In this document: positions 21,953 to 32,620 of the stretch, piece after piece
Position numbering within the stretch: the stretch's first letter is position 1
How the letters are laid out: every line of letters begins with the position of its first letter
DNA from: Corydoras sp. C115
Taxonomy: Eukaryota > Chordata > Actinopteri > Siluriformes > Callichthyidae
Reading direction: 5' to 3'
NCBI GenBank assembly: GCA_019802505.1
Contig: JAFMOC010000372.1
Span: 111,001 to 175,000 of the forward strand
DNA length: 64,000 bases
Translations under genes and position numbers: made by a program
Notes under the pieces: generated by a model
What the model was told of the DNA's origin: nothing
The model's input: only the letters and a program-made list of their open reading frames with translations
The model's database searches: none

Positions 21953-22209
21953 ATGAACCGACGAGTTGACACGGCGTGCAGCTGCGCCTCGGACCGATCA
22001 CATGCTCCGACCACGTCTGCAGCTCCCCGGACCCGAACCTCAGCGCGGCGTCTGCAGCGGCCGAGTGAAAAGCGATACACACTCGTTAAATATGCAGCAA
22101 GGTCTCGCAACACAAACCGGACCGGACAACACACGAGCCCGCCGTGCCGTCACCTCTCACAGGCCTGCGGCCGCCGACGTCATCGGAACCCGGTCCGATC
22201 CGCGCCCAG
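21953..22209 (+). other. Candidate exon of unknown gene (GC-rich, flanked by splice-like sites)
   Basis: A 257-bp GC-rich block preceded by TTCTCTTTATAG and followed by CCCAG/GTCAGT, both plausible splice sites. Two plus-strand frames are open across most of it; one begins with ATG (MNRRVDTACSCASDRSH) and is rich in Arg/Ser/Thr. I recognise no domain. It could be exon 2 of a transcript starting at the 19.9-kb promoter-like block, a CpG island, or chance. Confidence 0.25.
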
Positions 22210-22369
22210 GTCAGTCCCGTCTGCGGTTCCGTTAACGACCCGGAGCTTAGACTGTCCACAGAGGAGAGGTTCAGTCGTTCATTAACATGTTGAACCAAGA
22301 AGAACTATAGAGCCGATGATGCGTCATTAGTTTTAACATCCTCAGTACTACACAGAACACATTAAAGAA

Positions 22370-22656
22370 CCAAAAGTATGTGGACACTCATTCCAAATTC
22401 CAAAAGAACCCCTTTTTGCCTTTCCACAACATTTTGGAGCGTCACTGTGGCGCATGGTGGCCATTCAGTTTCAGTGCAGTTGTGAGGTCAGGCACTTTCA
22501 TTACACAAAAAAAAAAAAAAGCTCACAATCGACATTCCAATTCCTATTTAGTGTGATTGATGCCATGCACCTGCTGTGGCCACGAAATTAAAAGCACGTG
22601 AAGTACGCCGAGTCTGGAACAGGTTTATTATTGAAGGAAATTCCACATACTTTTGG
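22370..22656. mobile_element. Degenerate small DNA transposon with CCAAAAGTATGTGGA inverted ends
   Basis: CCAAAAGTATGTGGA at 22370-22384 and its reverse complement at 22642-22656 bound a 287-bp element. The ends and phrases such as GTGAGGTCAGGCACT are familiar from an abundant Tc1-like non-autonomous fish repeat. No coding capacity. Confidence 0.65.
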
Positions 22657-23516
22657 CGATGTGTCGTTTTATCCTCTCACTAAACGTCAACAGAATTATG
22701 AGACTTATGGGTAGTGTAGTACTCTGCGGGGACACACGGCGGACACCTGTCATCACACGGCTCACTAGCAGCGATTAAGTCGTCTAACTCGCATGTTTAC
22801 ATAGAAGTTCTAAATGATTCTCTACGGATCTCGGGCCGCTTTGCGTCGAGCTGAAATAAGGCATCGTGTAGCGTGAAGCGAAGGTACCTTCAATCTCCTC
22901 CGATGTTTTGTCAGCTAGCAAAATTCAGGAACCGTAAACAACGACGACAAATAAAAAATAAACAACTATGCATTGTAACGCGACCTTTAGATTTCATATC
23001 ATTTAGGATTATACAGCAACTCATGCCTGCACAATTCTAACATCAGCAGTGCAACACGAAGGAACGAACACTTTAACAACCTACAGCTTATGATTGATTA
23101 GTTACCGTCCGTTTACTCGGACCGAGCAGAACTCGTGCGATGGACCCACATGGCGAGTGAGTTTGGAACTCGATCCCGTTCTGTAGTTTCTCCGGGGTAC
23201 CCGCCGACGAGGCTCACGGCCGCACCGATCCGTCGGGTTATCGATTGATATCGGCGAAGACGGGCGACGCGTGGCGCGGGAACATGCTGTTAAAGCGGCA
23301 CCGGACACGATCGAACGTCCTTCCACGATAGCGGAACCACGACGAAGGGAAGAACGACGGAACCCTCAGAGCGCCAAGAGACAACGTTTTCACTACGTGG
23401 ATGCATCGGAAGATCGGAGTTCACATCGTTAACGGATCCCAGTTAGTGTCGATCGGCCGTCCGTTAGTGATTTAAGGCCAAGCTTTGGAACGTTCCGGGG
23501 GGCGTCACCCCGCCCC
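22620..23516 (-). other. cbx7: Probable cbx7 3' UTR
   Basis: About 0.9 kb after the cbx7 stop codon without convincing coding potential. On the minus strand an AATAAA lies near 22624-22629, inside an old transposon copy. Extent is inferred. Confidence 0.3.
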
Positions 23517-24022
23517 TCAGACCTGCAGGTCGTAGCTGCTGAAGAAGCCCTCGGCCGTCATGGCCTCCTTAAACGTCACCGTCACCGAGTTTATGGTCAC
23601 GTTAGTCATGATGACCCTGCCGGAACGGCGTGCCCCCTCGCAGGCCTGTGATTGGTCGGTGGTGACCTGCAGCGTGGTGGTGCACTCGGTCACCTCGTCC
23701 TCGTGCCGGACCGTCCCCTCGCTGGGCGTGTCCTTCTCTGGGAACGGCCTCCACACGGTTATCACCGACGCTCGGTTCTGGACCTTGTCCGTCAAGCTCG
23801 CCTCGTGGTCGTTTCCCTTCGTCTGGTCCGCCGTGCGCCGCTCTACCGCCCCCAACACTTCACCGACGGTACTGTTCACCGATTTGTCCGTGAAGCCGAT
23901 CTCTGTGAAGGGGGTCCTGGCTGGCTCCGCCCCACGGTCACCGGAGGAAGAGCGCTTCTGAGGTTCAGACTGCGTGATGGAAGCGTCGCGTGAGAAAGGG
24001 GCGTGGTCTTCTGTGTTCTGGG
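23517..24022 (-). CDS. cbx7: cbx7 exon 6: C-terminal region with Polycomb (Pc) box
   Basis: Joins exon 5 as D(A)QNTEDHAPFSRDAS. It carries a Ser/Thr/Glu-rich spacer and ends GRVIMTNVTINSVTVTFKEA then MTAEGFFSSYDLQV and TGA. The NVTINSVTVTF pattern is the RING1-binding Pc box (human DITANSITVTF). Confidence 0.93.
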
Positions 24023-27000
24023 CTGGAAAAGAAAAGTTGATGTTCAGTGATGTCATTTGAAATATTAATTAAAAAAATAAAACGGAATTATGACATCACA
24101 AAAACCTATACGATCAAAGAAACGAAGATTTACTAAAGATTTTCCTTTGAAGTTGGCATGTTCTCCTGTCAGCGCTAGGGATTCCCGGTTCGAATCCCAA
24201 TCTGGGTGGAGTTTGCATGTTCTCCCCGTGTCTCCAGGTTCTCCATTTTCCTCTGACAGTCCAAAAACATGGATTCAAGGTAAATTGAAGGCTCCAAATT
24301 GCCCCATATAGAGTGTGTGTTTCTGTGTGAGTGAGTGTGTGCCCAGCGAAAGATTGGTGTCCTGTCCAGGGTGTATCTGCCCAGCGCCCAAAACGTTCTC
24401 CCCTGGATGAGCATGGGGAACCCCCCCCCACCCCCACCCTGCAACCCTAGTAGAGGATTAAGTGGAAGATAATGAGTGGATGGTTGATCCTCTGCACACT
24501 GTATACATGGGCAAAAATATTAGGACGCCTACACATTCCAAGTTCCCCTTTGTCGCTTTAACAGGTTCTAATGTTCTGCAAAGGTGTTCTGCGAGATTTA
24601 CATTTTTTGTCAGACACTGATGTTGGGATGGGAGGACCTGTCCTACGTTTGGTTCAACTTTATCTTAGGGATGTTGGACCCAAACACACCCAACTCACCC
24701 AACCAGGTCTTTACGGACGGGTACAGTCAAGCTAAAACCCAAACGGGCCTTCCCCAAACTGTTCTCAAGAACTTTCCACTCAGTTGTCCAGAATTTGGTC
24801 TCATTATTTATCTATCCATTATTTTCCAGGGGGGGGGGGGGGGGGGGTGGATGCCCTTCCAAGGGAGAACGTTTCGGGTGCTGGGCAGATACACCCAGGA
24901 CAGGGGGGCAATCTATCACTGGACACTCACTTACACACATACACACTCTATGTGGGGCAATTTGGAGAACTCAATTGACTCATTATTTATATAGATGTAA
25001 ATTTTTTTATTGGATGACACCGTTTCTCTGATTTCTTTTTCATACTGATAGCTCCGCCCCCTCCGGTGCGCTCGGGTTCATCGGGTCTGCTCGGCGGGAC
25101 TTGATGGAGAAGAGTTTTGGTGTTAGATGGAGAACATCTTGCTGCTGATGTCATAGTGATGCGATGTTGTTCGAACGTTCGCGAGCGTTAGATCTGTAAC
25201 CAGTAGCCGAGCAACACGTCATGTCCGCTGCGTATCTCCGGGCAACATGTCGCTCTCACTGACTCATCATGTGATCGGCAAATCCGCAGAACGCCGCTCC
25301 GAACTTCTGCAGTCGGTCCGCTCGCAGCTCAGCGCCAACTCCGAGTCGTGACGACCTCCCGACCCCACCGCTGCACGCTACACGCTTGGTATCCTAGCAA
25401 CAGTAGTCATGCCAATGCCATGTTACACATACCGTCTGGAATGTCGTGATGTTTCTCCTCATCCTCATCGCTCTTCCTCCGCTTTTTCTTCTCCCACTCT
25501 TCCGCCTCCTCCTCCTCCTCCTCCTCCAGCCTCTTCTTCTTCTCCCTCTCGAACTCTTCCTCCTCGTCCTCGTCCTCCTCTTCCTCCACCGAGTCTCTCT
25601 TGTGCGCCCGCTGCCTGGCGGTTCCCACACCCTCGGGCCGTTTGGATGCGCCGTGCTGCCTGTTCCGCCGCTTCTCCAGGTGTGGATGGAAGATTTCCCC
25701 TTCCACGTTTCTGCAGCGACGCCCAGCCTGATCGAGTCCCACCCCCACAGACCGAGCCAGGGATAGGCGGAACCGGGGGGGTGGCTTCTCCGGGGGCTTG
25801 TTGGCGCTCCTCAGCTCCATTGCGTAGATGTTCTATACGAATCACAACACGTCACATCGAATCACTTATACAGATGTTTTAATGAGCAATGAGTTAAAAC
25901 AAAGCCTTAACGCCTGAAGCCATTTTGGGTTCTTTACATCCGAACATCCAAAGAACGTCTGGGCCTCGAGGTCCTTCATTTGCACTCCATTGTAATAACG
26001 ATTATATAATCCAAACATAAGCTCGTAGGTTTACAGAATAATCGATCTGTAATGATGCTGCTTTATCTGTTTATCTGTGCTCGCTAAATCTAATTGGCTG
26101 AGCTCTTCACATCCGTATCCATGCGTGATATACAATACATTATTTTAAATCATTAACAATACAGATTAATATAAACAGCGAGCCGATTTCCCGTCAGCCC
26201 TGAACCTGTTACACTGTTTTTTATAAACTGTGTTCTGTAATTTGTATCATTAGATTTTTAATCGTTAGAGAAACCAGAATCCTGTTACCCAGCAATCAGC
26301 GTTTACTTTAAAAACTAGATTAGATCAGTTTAACAAACGCATTTCTGAATCAGAGCTCATTTTTTTTATTATAGTGAGTTTGTGTTTTATTAAAGGAATC
26401 AGACTCTCGAGGTTGTGTATTGTGAATAAATCACGTAAAGAGGTGGAGCTGTTCTGTACTACACGCCGGGACAAATTTATTCAGAATTAGGCCACGCCCC
26501 CTCATAACGTATTACTTGAATATAACTGAACGCAGAAGGAAACATATCTAAATGTATTCACTGCAGAACCTGACGGAGATTTTCATTCATTCATTATCTC
26601 CCGCTTTATCCTCTATTAGGGTCGCGGTGGGGTTCTCCATGCCCATCCAGGGAAGAACATCTCAGGCGCTGGGCAGATAGACCCAGGACAGGACGCCAAT
26701 CCATCGCTGGGCACACACCCACTCACACAGACACACTCTATATGGGGCAATTTTGAGAATTCAATTGACTTGATCCATGTTTTTGGACTGTGGGAGGAAA
26801 CCCATGCAGACACGGGGAGAACATGGAAACTCCACCCAGATGGGGATTTGAACCGGGAATCCCCAGCGCTGAGAGGAGAACGTGCTAAACCACTAAGCCA
26901 CCGTGCCACCTGATGGATATTTTTTCTTTGATTAGTTTTTGTTATTAAAGCCGAGGACGTCGAGGCGGCGCACTGTGAAACGTTTCTGTGTGGTTTGGGA

Positions 27001-29219
27001 CGCAGCCCGCGTGGGGTGCACTTTTGTCGCTCGATAACACAACGTCGTGCCGGAAGTGCTGCGCAAGAGCAGGAAGTGACATCATCGGCTTGGCCGAAAG
27101 GGTCAGTGTTGAAGGGACTCGGAGCGTGTGAGGAGGCGGTGTGTTAGAGAAGCCCAATTCACTCACCCGTAAGAGCAGTCTGCGGGGCCTCAGACCTTTC
27201 CTCCTGTGAGCCTGCGCTCGGTCTCGCTCCTCCCTGAGAGAGGAAACCCAAAAAAGCATGAGAGAGACCAGCACCAGAGAGAGAGAGAGAGAGAGAGAGA
27301 CCAGCACCAGAGGGAGAGAGACTTACTTCTCTTTAAAGGCCAGAACCAGACGAGGGTCCAGGATGTTGTCCTCCGGCTCCCATGTGCTGTACCTGTGGAA
27401 TGAAAGGCAGCATCAAACCCAGACTCTGCTGCACCGGGGGGGTTGGGGGGGGGGTTCGGAGGGGAATTACCACCACCACCACAACAGTAGTGCTCTGTTT
27501 GTGATGTACAGCGACGTGGAAATCACCCAGCAGCACCGACTTCCCCCCCCGACGGTCCAAACGGCTCGGCATCGTCAAAGTGAAAGTGCGTTCTCAGAAC
27601 GTTCCACATCAGAACCGAGAGCACGTTAACGCGCCCGACCTGGCGTTTACATCCCCCCCCCCCTTGCAGCTCCATCAGCACCAGGATGGCTGTCCACAAC
27701 GTCCGGTACATTTCTAAACAGACGGGATAAGTCACGCTGTGCCCTGTCCGTCAGCTTTATTTAATATTAAGACTTTAGCATGTTCTCCTGTCAGTAATGA
27801 GGATTCAGATTCTGTGAAGTTTGCACGTTCTGCACATGGGTTTCCTCCAGGGTGTCCAGCTTCACTACACAGTCCAAAAAAACATGGATTCAAGTTGAAT
27901 CGGCGGTTCTAAATTGCCCCTATATAGGTCTGTGTGACTGGCACCCTTAATGGGCTTGGGGGGGGGAATCCCCCCCCCAGGACTGCAGTGTAGGATTAGG
28001 TGGAGGATGATGGATGAATAATATTTTCATGAAGATTTGCAGTGGGGGCGGCACGGTGGCTTAGTGTTTGGCATGTTCTCCTCTCAGCGCTGGGGATTCC
28101 CGTTGGTAGTTTCCATGTCCTCCCCGTGTCCGTGTGGGTTTCCTCCGGGTTCTCCGGTTTCCTCCCACAGTCCAAAAACATGGATCAAGTTCTCCAAATT
28201 GCCCCATATAGTATAAAGCGTATAAATACACGTATAAGTATAAAGCATATAGTATAAATTGCCCCATAGTGTATGTGTGTGAGTCCAGTGATAGATTGGC
28301 GTCCTGTCCTGGGTGTATCTTCCCAGCTCCCAAAACGTTCTCCCCTGGATAGGCATGGGTAACCCCCCCCCCCCCCCCAGTGTTTATATTTGATATAATA
28401 TACGAACTGACGCCCTCATCTCTGAACCCGCCCCTTTCTGTCAGTTCTGTTTATAAAATCAAGCACCTGCTCCTAAACTTTGGACAACAGTATGCTTCCA
28501 TACCAAACTGTCTGGAGATCTTCATCCATGGCTCTGCTGACGAATACTGGATGGAACCTGAATATTAATTGGACTGGCGGTTCTGCAGGACGCCCCCTAA
28601 TGGACTCACATATAGTTCTCCAGTTGTTAGAGTTTTTCCATTTGTTAAATATCTCTACATGGCTGTCCTACACTGTTGTTGCTGTCCGGCCGCTCAAGGA
28701 GGACGAGTCCCCCACCGAGTCTCGGTCCTCACAAGGTTTCTTCCTTAAATAACAACATAACGGAGTTTTGTCTTGCCGCTGTCGCTTCGGCTCGCTCTTT
28801 GGGGGTTTAAAGGTTTTCCATTCTGTGAAGCTGCTTTGTGACAATGTACTGTTTTAAAAAAGCGCGACATAAATAAATAACGTGAACTTGTTTGGGGAAG
28901 GCCCTTTCCTGTATCCGCATGGTTGGGTGACATGATGCAGAGCCCTGATCTCAACCTAACCTTGTAAAAAGCCTGACCAAGAGAGTGACCGTTACATCAT
29001 TAAAGCTGCTGTGGGTGTAACGTGTGGGTGTCCTGATACTTTTGTTGATTACTGAACTCGAATGCATGTTGTTGATTTCTGAAAAGGAAAAAGCACTTAC
29101 TCCATCGTACTTACTTTGGGGACCAGCCTTGCCACTTCAGGAGATACTCCACATTCCCCTGAAAGAAAAAAGAGGCAGGTCACTCAGGAGTCTGTACCCC
29201 GATTCATCCCCGACCCCAG

Positions 29220-29262
<43 letters not shown>

Positions 29263-29571
29263 TTAGGACCACGTTTTCAAAGACGGATTAAGTTTTGTAA
29301 GCGTGTTCAGGTGCAGAGTGTGACGCTGGGTTCTGATGCTGCATCCCGAGTTCCTTTCACACAGGAACCTAAACATCTGGAGAAACAGGAATCCGATTCG
29401 GCTGCACACACACACACACACACTCCATCCCGAGGGTTTCCTCTTATAGAGTGTGTTCTGAACACAGCTGAACCCTCACACACAGGGAGGGAGGGATGAT
29501 GTTTTAAACACACACACACTTTTAAAGTGCCTGATATGTCCCTGCTGATGTGCAGAGGGATGGAGGTGTGT

Positions 29572-29603
<32 letters not shown>

Positions 29604-30164
29604 TAAGGAAGCTGTGGAACAGCAACACACACTCTCCAATCAGAAGCTCTTTTAATGCGGGGTTCATTGAGACTCAGGGAGACGTATTGAAATGAAGTGC
29701 CCCTCTGCTGCCCTCATTCAGATCAGCCTCGGCGCTCCTGCCCCTTTAAGGACTCGGTTCCACCCCACGCTGTGTCCTGTGTGTCTTTTTTTATGACGTA
29801 GTCGATGTTATCGCTAGGTTACCGCTGGCTGCGTCGTCATGCCACGCGGGGTTCTAGGACATTTATGGGACGGCCGGTGGAGGTGGGCGTGGCCACGCCG
29901 GGGGAGGAGGAGGTGGGCGTGGCCACGCCGGGGCAGGTAAACAACAGCTCGTTGCGCAAGCCGCTGCGCCGCCTTTAAACACGTCAAAAGGTTCCAGTGC
30001 GATTCGGAACCGAGTCCGTGACGTGACTCATCTCTCTCTCTCTCCGTCCCCGCGCGTCTTTCCTCACGTGCACGGGGAGAGAGAGCTGGGGGGGGGGGGC
30101 AGTGGTGCGCGTGGGCAGCAGGATGAGCCGAGTCCTTTTGCTTATCATTGATTTCTCACACACA

Positions 30165-30195
<31 letters not shown>

Positions 30196-31209
30196 GCAAC
30201 TCGAAACACAACTGCGTAGCCATGACGTGCGCGTGCACTCTCACACCTTCAGCCCGTGTCCCGCTGCAATTACCCCCGCGCGCGCGCGCGTTCCCAAAAT
30301 ACTATCCTCTCCTCCTCACACACACACACACACACACACACACGGGCCTGATCCACGCGCACATGCTCGAACACGCGCGCGCGCATCAGCACCAGCAGCA
30401 GCAGCACGGGTCCGCGAGCTCGCTACCGAAATACCACAGAGTTGAGCACGTGCAGCCCGCTCGCTCCAACTTCCACAGAATGAACATCCGGGGTCTTTAT
30501 TTATATCATTCTGATAAAAAAAATATGACGAGTTCGGGCTTTAAAACGTGAGAGAAAATAAACATTCAGTACAAACGAAATAAGTACCAACGAGATTACT
30601 GATGGTGATTATTATTATTATTATGAAGGTGGTGGTTATTGTTGTTATAATAATGAAGGTGATGATTATTATTGTTATTATTATAATGAGGGTGATGGTT
30701 GTTATTATTATAATGAGGTGATGATTATTATTATTGTTATTATTATAATGAAGGGTGATGATTATTATTGTTGTTGTTATTATTATTATAATGAAGGTGA
30801 TGATTATTATTATTATAATGAGGGTGATGATTATGACGGAATGAATTTGCAGAACCCGGTGCTGTGTGTGTGTAGCGGCTGTGGATTCTCGCGGCTCGTT
30901 ATTAAAGGTGAACGCGGCGGCGGCGGCTTTTCGGCGCTCAGCAAGAAACATCCAGAAAGTTCGCAGCGCGCGGCTTCACGAAAACAAAGTGCGTCAACAG
31001 AAAAAAAAAAAAAAAAAAAAAAGTTGCAAACGTCACGCAGCCGAGAACCGAACCGAGCCGAGCCGAGCGCGCGCGCCGCGGAGGAGAACCGAACCGAACC
31101 GAGCCGAGCCGAGCCGAGCCGAGCGCGCGGCGCATCTCACCTTCCTCACGCGCTTCTTGGTGATGGACTCCACGGCGAACACTTGCTCTCCGATGGATGA
31201 CAGCTCCAT
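23517..31209 (-). CDS. cbx7: Chromobox protein Cbx7 (Polycomb PRC1 subunit), complete, 6 exons
   Basis: Reads H3K27me3 and anchors canonical PRC1 to chromatin. Exons in order of translation: 31209-31141, 29158-29115, 27392-27327, 27233-27167, 25832-25433, 24022-23517. They total 1152 nt, or 383 residues, with all phases closing. The start MELSSIGEQVFAVESI and the IGEQVFAVES wording fit CBX7 rather than CBX2/4/6/8. Chromodomain aromatic cage residues F11, W32 and W35 are present. The C-terminal Pc box (VTINSVTVTFKEAMTAEGFF) binds RING1A/B. The human protein is 251 residues; the extra length here is a charged insert in exon 5 and a longer exon 6. Whether this is cbx7a or cbx7b is not decidable here. 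Confidence 0.94.
24148..24483 (+). repeat. SINE, cbx7 intron 5, head slightly truncated
   Basis: Starts at GCATGTTCTCCTGTCAGCG; the tail AGATAATGAGTGGATGG is intact. Confidence 0.78.
24505..24800 (+). mobile_element. Degenerate copy of the Tc1-like fish repeat (cbx7 intron 5)
   Basis: Contains GGGCAAAAATATTAGGACGC, CACTGATGTTGGGATGGGAG and GGGCCTTCCCCAAACTGTTC, hallmarks of this dispersed family. Heavily decayed. Confidence 0.55.
24812..24985 (-). repeat. SINE 3' half, cbx7 intron 5
   Basis: From CCATTATTTTCCAGGGGG to GAGAACTCAATTGACT; the head half is absent. Confidence 0.7.
25433..25832 (-). CDS. cbx7: cbx7 exon 5: central region with charged Glu/Lys-rich expansion
   Basis: Starts in phase with NIYAMELRSANK, equivalent to the LYSMDLRSS segment of human CBX7. 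Its second half is an uninterrupted charged stretch (EEEEDEDEEEEFEREKKKR, then EKKKRRKSDEDEEKH) before the GTATGT donor. The coding strand is GAG/GAA-rich, so this looks like expanded purine repeat DNA that stayed in frame. No equivalent is known to me in mammalian CBX7. Confidence 0.88.
26089..26516 (-). repeat. Copy 1 of an unnamed ~450-bp dispersed repeat (cbx7 intron 4)
   Basis: Matches 47917-48388 in reverse orientation over nearly its whole length, including AAACAGCGAGCCGATT, CTCGAGGTTGTGTATT, AATAAATCACGTAAAGAGG and GGCCACGCCCCCTC. One arm of the stem-loop seen in the other copies is partly deleted here. Confidence 0.75.
26584..26910 (-). repeat. SINE in cbx7 intron 4, source of a transduced flank
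   Basis: Antisense copy with an aged TSD: TGACGGAGATTTT (26571-26583) and TGATGGATATTTT (26911-26923), 11 of 13 identical. The flank 26911-26975 recurs at 36601-36664. Confidence 0.82.
27167..31209 (-). CDS. cbx7: cbx7 exons 1-4: chromodomain and basic ATL/AT-hook-like segment
   Basis: Exon 1 (31141-31209) encodes 23 residues ending TKKRVRK. Exon 2 (29115-29158) encodes GNVEYLLKWQGWSPK. Exon 3 (27327-27392) encodes YSTWEPEDNILDPRLVLAF. Exon 4 (27167-27233) encodes EERDRAQAHRRKGLRPRRLL. Donors GTGAGA, GTAAGT, GTAAGT and GTGAGT are good matches. The basic RKGLRPRR stretch corresponds to the DNA-binding AT-hook-like motif of CBX7. Confidence 0.94.
27775..28015 (+). repeat. Degenerate SINE, cbx7 intron 2
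   Basis: Old sense copy: AGCATGTTCTCCTGTCAG to GATGATGGATGAAT. Confidence 0.6.
28047..28376 (+). repeat. SINE with internal rearrangement, cbx7 intron 2
   Basis: The B-box region is partly deleted, and the AATTGCCCCATA segment is duplicated around an AT-rich insert (28211-28258). Confidence 0.75.
28530..28884 (+). repeat. Dispersed fish repeat with non-LTR-like 3' tail, longer copy
   Basis: Shares with 41695-41870 the run GGACGAGTCCCCCAC, CACAAGGTTTCTTCCTTAAA and AGTTTTGTCTTGCC. It ends AAGCTGCTTTGTGACAATGT followed by AAAAAGCGCGACATAAATAA, a tail widespread in teleost genomes. Confidence 0.55.
28885..29055 (-). mobile_element. Fragment of the same Tc1-like repeat (cbx7 intron 2)
   Basis: Reverse orientation: GTTTGGGGAAGGCCC, CAGAGCCCTGATCTCAACC and GTGTCCTGATACTTTTG. 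It abuts the dispersed repeat ending near 28.88 kb. Confidence 0.5.
29212..29640. repeat. CA/GT microsatellites in cbx7 intron 1
   Basis: CA tracts at about 29221-29260, 29404-29423 and 29510-29520, and a GT tract at about 29566-29604, just upstream (in transcript sense) of cbx7 exon 2. No coding signal. Confidence 0.7.
30600..30840. repeat. ATT/ATG-rich imperfect tandem repeat, cbx7 intron 1
   Basis: Recurring GATGATTATTATTGTTATTA and AATGAAGGTGATG units; spurious frames only. Confidence 0.75.
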
Positions 31210-31219
31210 CCCGCGGGCG

Positions 31220-31251
<32 letters not shown>

Positions 31252-31443
31252 GGTTCGGCTCGGCTCGGGCTCCGGGGTTCGGTTCGGTTCCTGCCTCCCT
31301 CCCCGCGCGACTTCAGCGACGCTTTCTAGCCTTTTCTAAGGAGCGCTCCCGCTCCCTCTGAGTTTTTAAAATCTGCGACACATCTCCCTCTCTCTCTCTC
31401 ACTCTGTGTGTGTGTCTCTCTCTCTCTCTCTCACTCTGTGTGT

Positions 31444-31498
<55 letters not shown>

Positions 31499-31560
31499 CA
31501 ACACGCACGCTCAGAGTACGCAATGTGCGCGTGCCTCTCGGCCCCTCCCTCCGCGCCGTA
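31210..31560 (-). promoter_or_regulatory. cbx7: cbx7 5' UTR and CpG-rich promoter region
   Basis: GC-rich sequence directly upstream of the cbx7 start. It has a run of GGG tracts on the plus strand (31215-31253), GGCTC/GGTTC repeats, CT repeats (31384-31494) and many CpGs. No TATA box was seen. Typical of a CpG-island promoter; the transcription start is not determined. Confidence 0.5.
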
Positions 31561-32079
31561 CAGTCAGCCCTCAGTCCGTCACCAGCGGGACGGGGGGGGG
31601 GGGGGGTGGAGGGAGGGACGGGGGGGGGAGGAGGGAAGGTTCGGAGGAAAAGTGCATGAGTCACTTCATGTAAAGCTGCATGTGGGAAAGCAGGAAGTGC
31701 CGGGAAAAGGTGGTCCTGTGCTCGTAACGTGAGGGAGATGGATATCATTAAGAACGCGGGGGCGTCCGGCAGAGGTACTGGGGGGGGGGAAGGGGGGTGT
31801 GACGTCATTGCCAGAAACGTTTCCCTTAATGTTTTCTTAGTTAATGACAACTTTTTTTTTTAATCCCCCGAAACACAAACACCACATCTAAAGCATCAGT
31901 GTCCTTGGAATTTCACCACGTGACCATCAGCCTTCATCCGAACGGGGTGCTTTCCCAAAAACGCCATTAGAAAGAAAAACGAGCCACCGTTCGCTGGAAG
32001 CGGCTTCTGACGGGAGGCGGCGGAGGACGTGGGTTCCAAATTCTCAGAAGATCCAATCCAATCCAAATTTGCAACATTG

Positions 32080-32340
32080 GTTTGGCACGTTCTCCTCACA
32101 GTGGATTCCCGGTTCGAATCCCAATCCGGGTGGAGTTTCCATGTTCTCCCCGTGTCCGCGTGGGTTTCCTCCCACACTCCAAAAACATGGATCAAGGTCA
32201 ATTGAGTTCTCCAAATTGCCCCATATAGAGTGTGTTTGTGTGAGTGAGTGAGTGTGTGCTCAGTGATGGGTTTGCCCCCCTGTTCTGGGTGTTTCTGCCC
32301 AGCGCCCGAAACGTTCTCCCCTGGATGGACATGGGGAATA
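32080..32340 (+). repeat. SINE, intergenic
   Basis: Sense copy, head-truncated, ending at CCTGGATGGACATGGGGAA. Confidence 0.72.
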
Positions 32341-32369
32341 TCCCAAGTCAAGCAGAGTGTAAAAAACAT

Positions 32370-32620
32370 TCCCACATACACTCACTGGCCACTTTATTAG
32401 ACACACCTCCATGTGTTCACTCTCAGTGTGTATCATATCAACTGAACTCTGATTATAGTTCCAGTTTGTAGTTCTACAGTTCCATTCTGTAGTTTTCTAC
32501 ATGCTCGGTTAGTCCCCTTTACTCTGCTCTTTGATGATCAGGACCCCCACTGAGCAGGTATTATTGGGGTGGATGATTCTCAGTAGTGCAGTGACCTGAC
32601 CTGGTGGTGCAGGTGTGTGT
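32370..32620 (+). repeat. Dispersed fish repeat with CTGGCCACTTTATTAG end
   Basis: ACTCACTGGCCACTTTATTA is the hallmark start of an abundant fish interspersed repeat; GATGATCAGGACCCCCACTG follows. Boundaries uncertain. Confidence 0.4.

Noticed and set aside
25409..25882. Plus-strand frames opposite cbx7 exon 5
   Set aside because: Antisense of the Glu/Lys-rich coding repeat.
23517..31209. Assignment as cbx2, cbx4, cbx6 or cbx8
   Set aside because: IGEQVFAVESITKKRVRKG and the ATL segment fit CBX7; CBX6/8 start with VGERVFAAE.
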